A stretch of 64,000 nt of DNA from Haloimpatiens lingqiaonensis (lineage in GTDB: Bacteria; Bacillota; Clostridia; Clostridiales; Clostridiaceae): NCBI RefSeq assembly GCF_044502415.1, contig NZ_CP172402.1, one strand, 5' to 3'. The notes under the pieces were generated by a model, which saw only the letters and a list, made by a program, of their open reading frames with translations, did no database searches and was not told where the DNA came from. The stretch's first letter is position 1; each line of letters starts with the position of its first letter. Shown in pieces: positions 63,950 to 64,000 of the stretch. The position numbers were made by a program, and so were the translations under genes.

Positions 63950-64000
63950 AAAAGAATATAAAAAGTGGATATAAAATAAGTTGATATATATATCTACATA

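Noticed and set aside
1..64000. tRNA, rRNA genes and insertion sequences
   Set aside because: I saw no cloverleaf-type sequence, rRNA segment or transposase gene in either strand.

Overview
The window is AT-rich throughout, uses strong GGAGG-type ribosome binding sites, and carries LPxTG surface proteins with a heme-uptake lipoprotein. This fits a low-GC Gram-positive of the Clostridia. I cannot name the species.

About 100-54,060 is best read as one large tailed-phage prophage with extra cargo. The left end has two large serine recombinases in tandem. Nearly all phage genes are on the minus strand. Read 5' to 3' from the right they are: early regulator, replication and recombination genes (40990-30256), HNH, small terminase, a SAM-synthetase/DNA-methylase/amidoligase module, large terminase, portal, protease, capsid, connectors, tail, holin, amidase, recombinases. 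Two cargo blocks interrupt the packaging genes. The first lies between the small and large terminase (MetK, methylase, a tandem amidoligase pair, gamma-glutamylcyclotransferase). The second lies between large terminase and portal, and is an antibiotic-resistance pair (ABC-F ribosome-protection-type ATPase plus Lnu-like nucleotidyltransferase) behind an apparent attenuator.

The plus-strand block 41293-53880 is a co-directional defence island next to the phage early region: HTH regulator, Hachiman-like HamA/HamB, type III restriction-modification (mod frameshifted), a GIY-YIG/DUF4357 protein, and a GmrSD-like DUF262/DUF1524 nuclease (frameshifted). It is followed by a 5'-truncated MmeI-like methyltransferase and a truncated MATE gene. 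These may be host remnants beyond the right attachment site, which I can only propose weakly.

From about 56,200 on the DNA looks chromosomal: a small secreted-like ORF, a coiled-coil protein, a membrane protein, then an AraC regulator divergent from a heme-acquisition locus with Fur-box-like sites (HID/Ig/NEAT/LRR LPKTG protein, NEAT LPQTG protein, IsdE-like lipoprotein).

Most unusual points: a HamA-like protein with a long N-terminal extension and a degenerate nuclease motif; three phage intergenic RNA hairpins with changing stems but an invariant loop and flank able to form a pseudoknot; a degenerate amidoligase beside an intact one; drug-resistance cargo inside the packaging module; apparent ATA and ATT starts for portal and large terminase; and four frameshifts, three of them one-base losses in homopolymers (a sequencing-error origin must be excluded).
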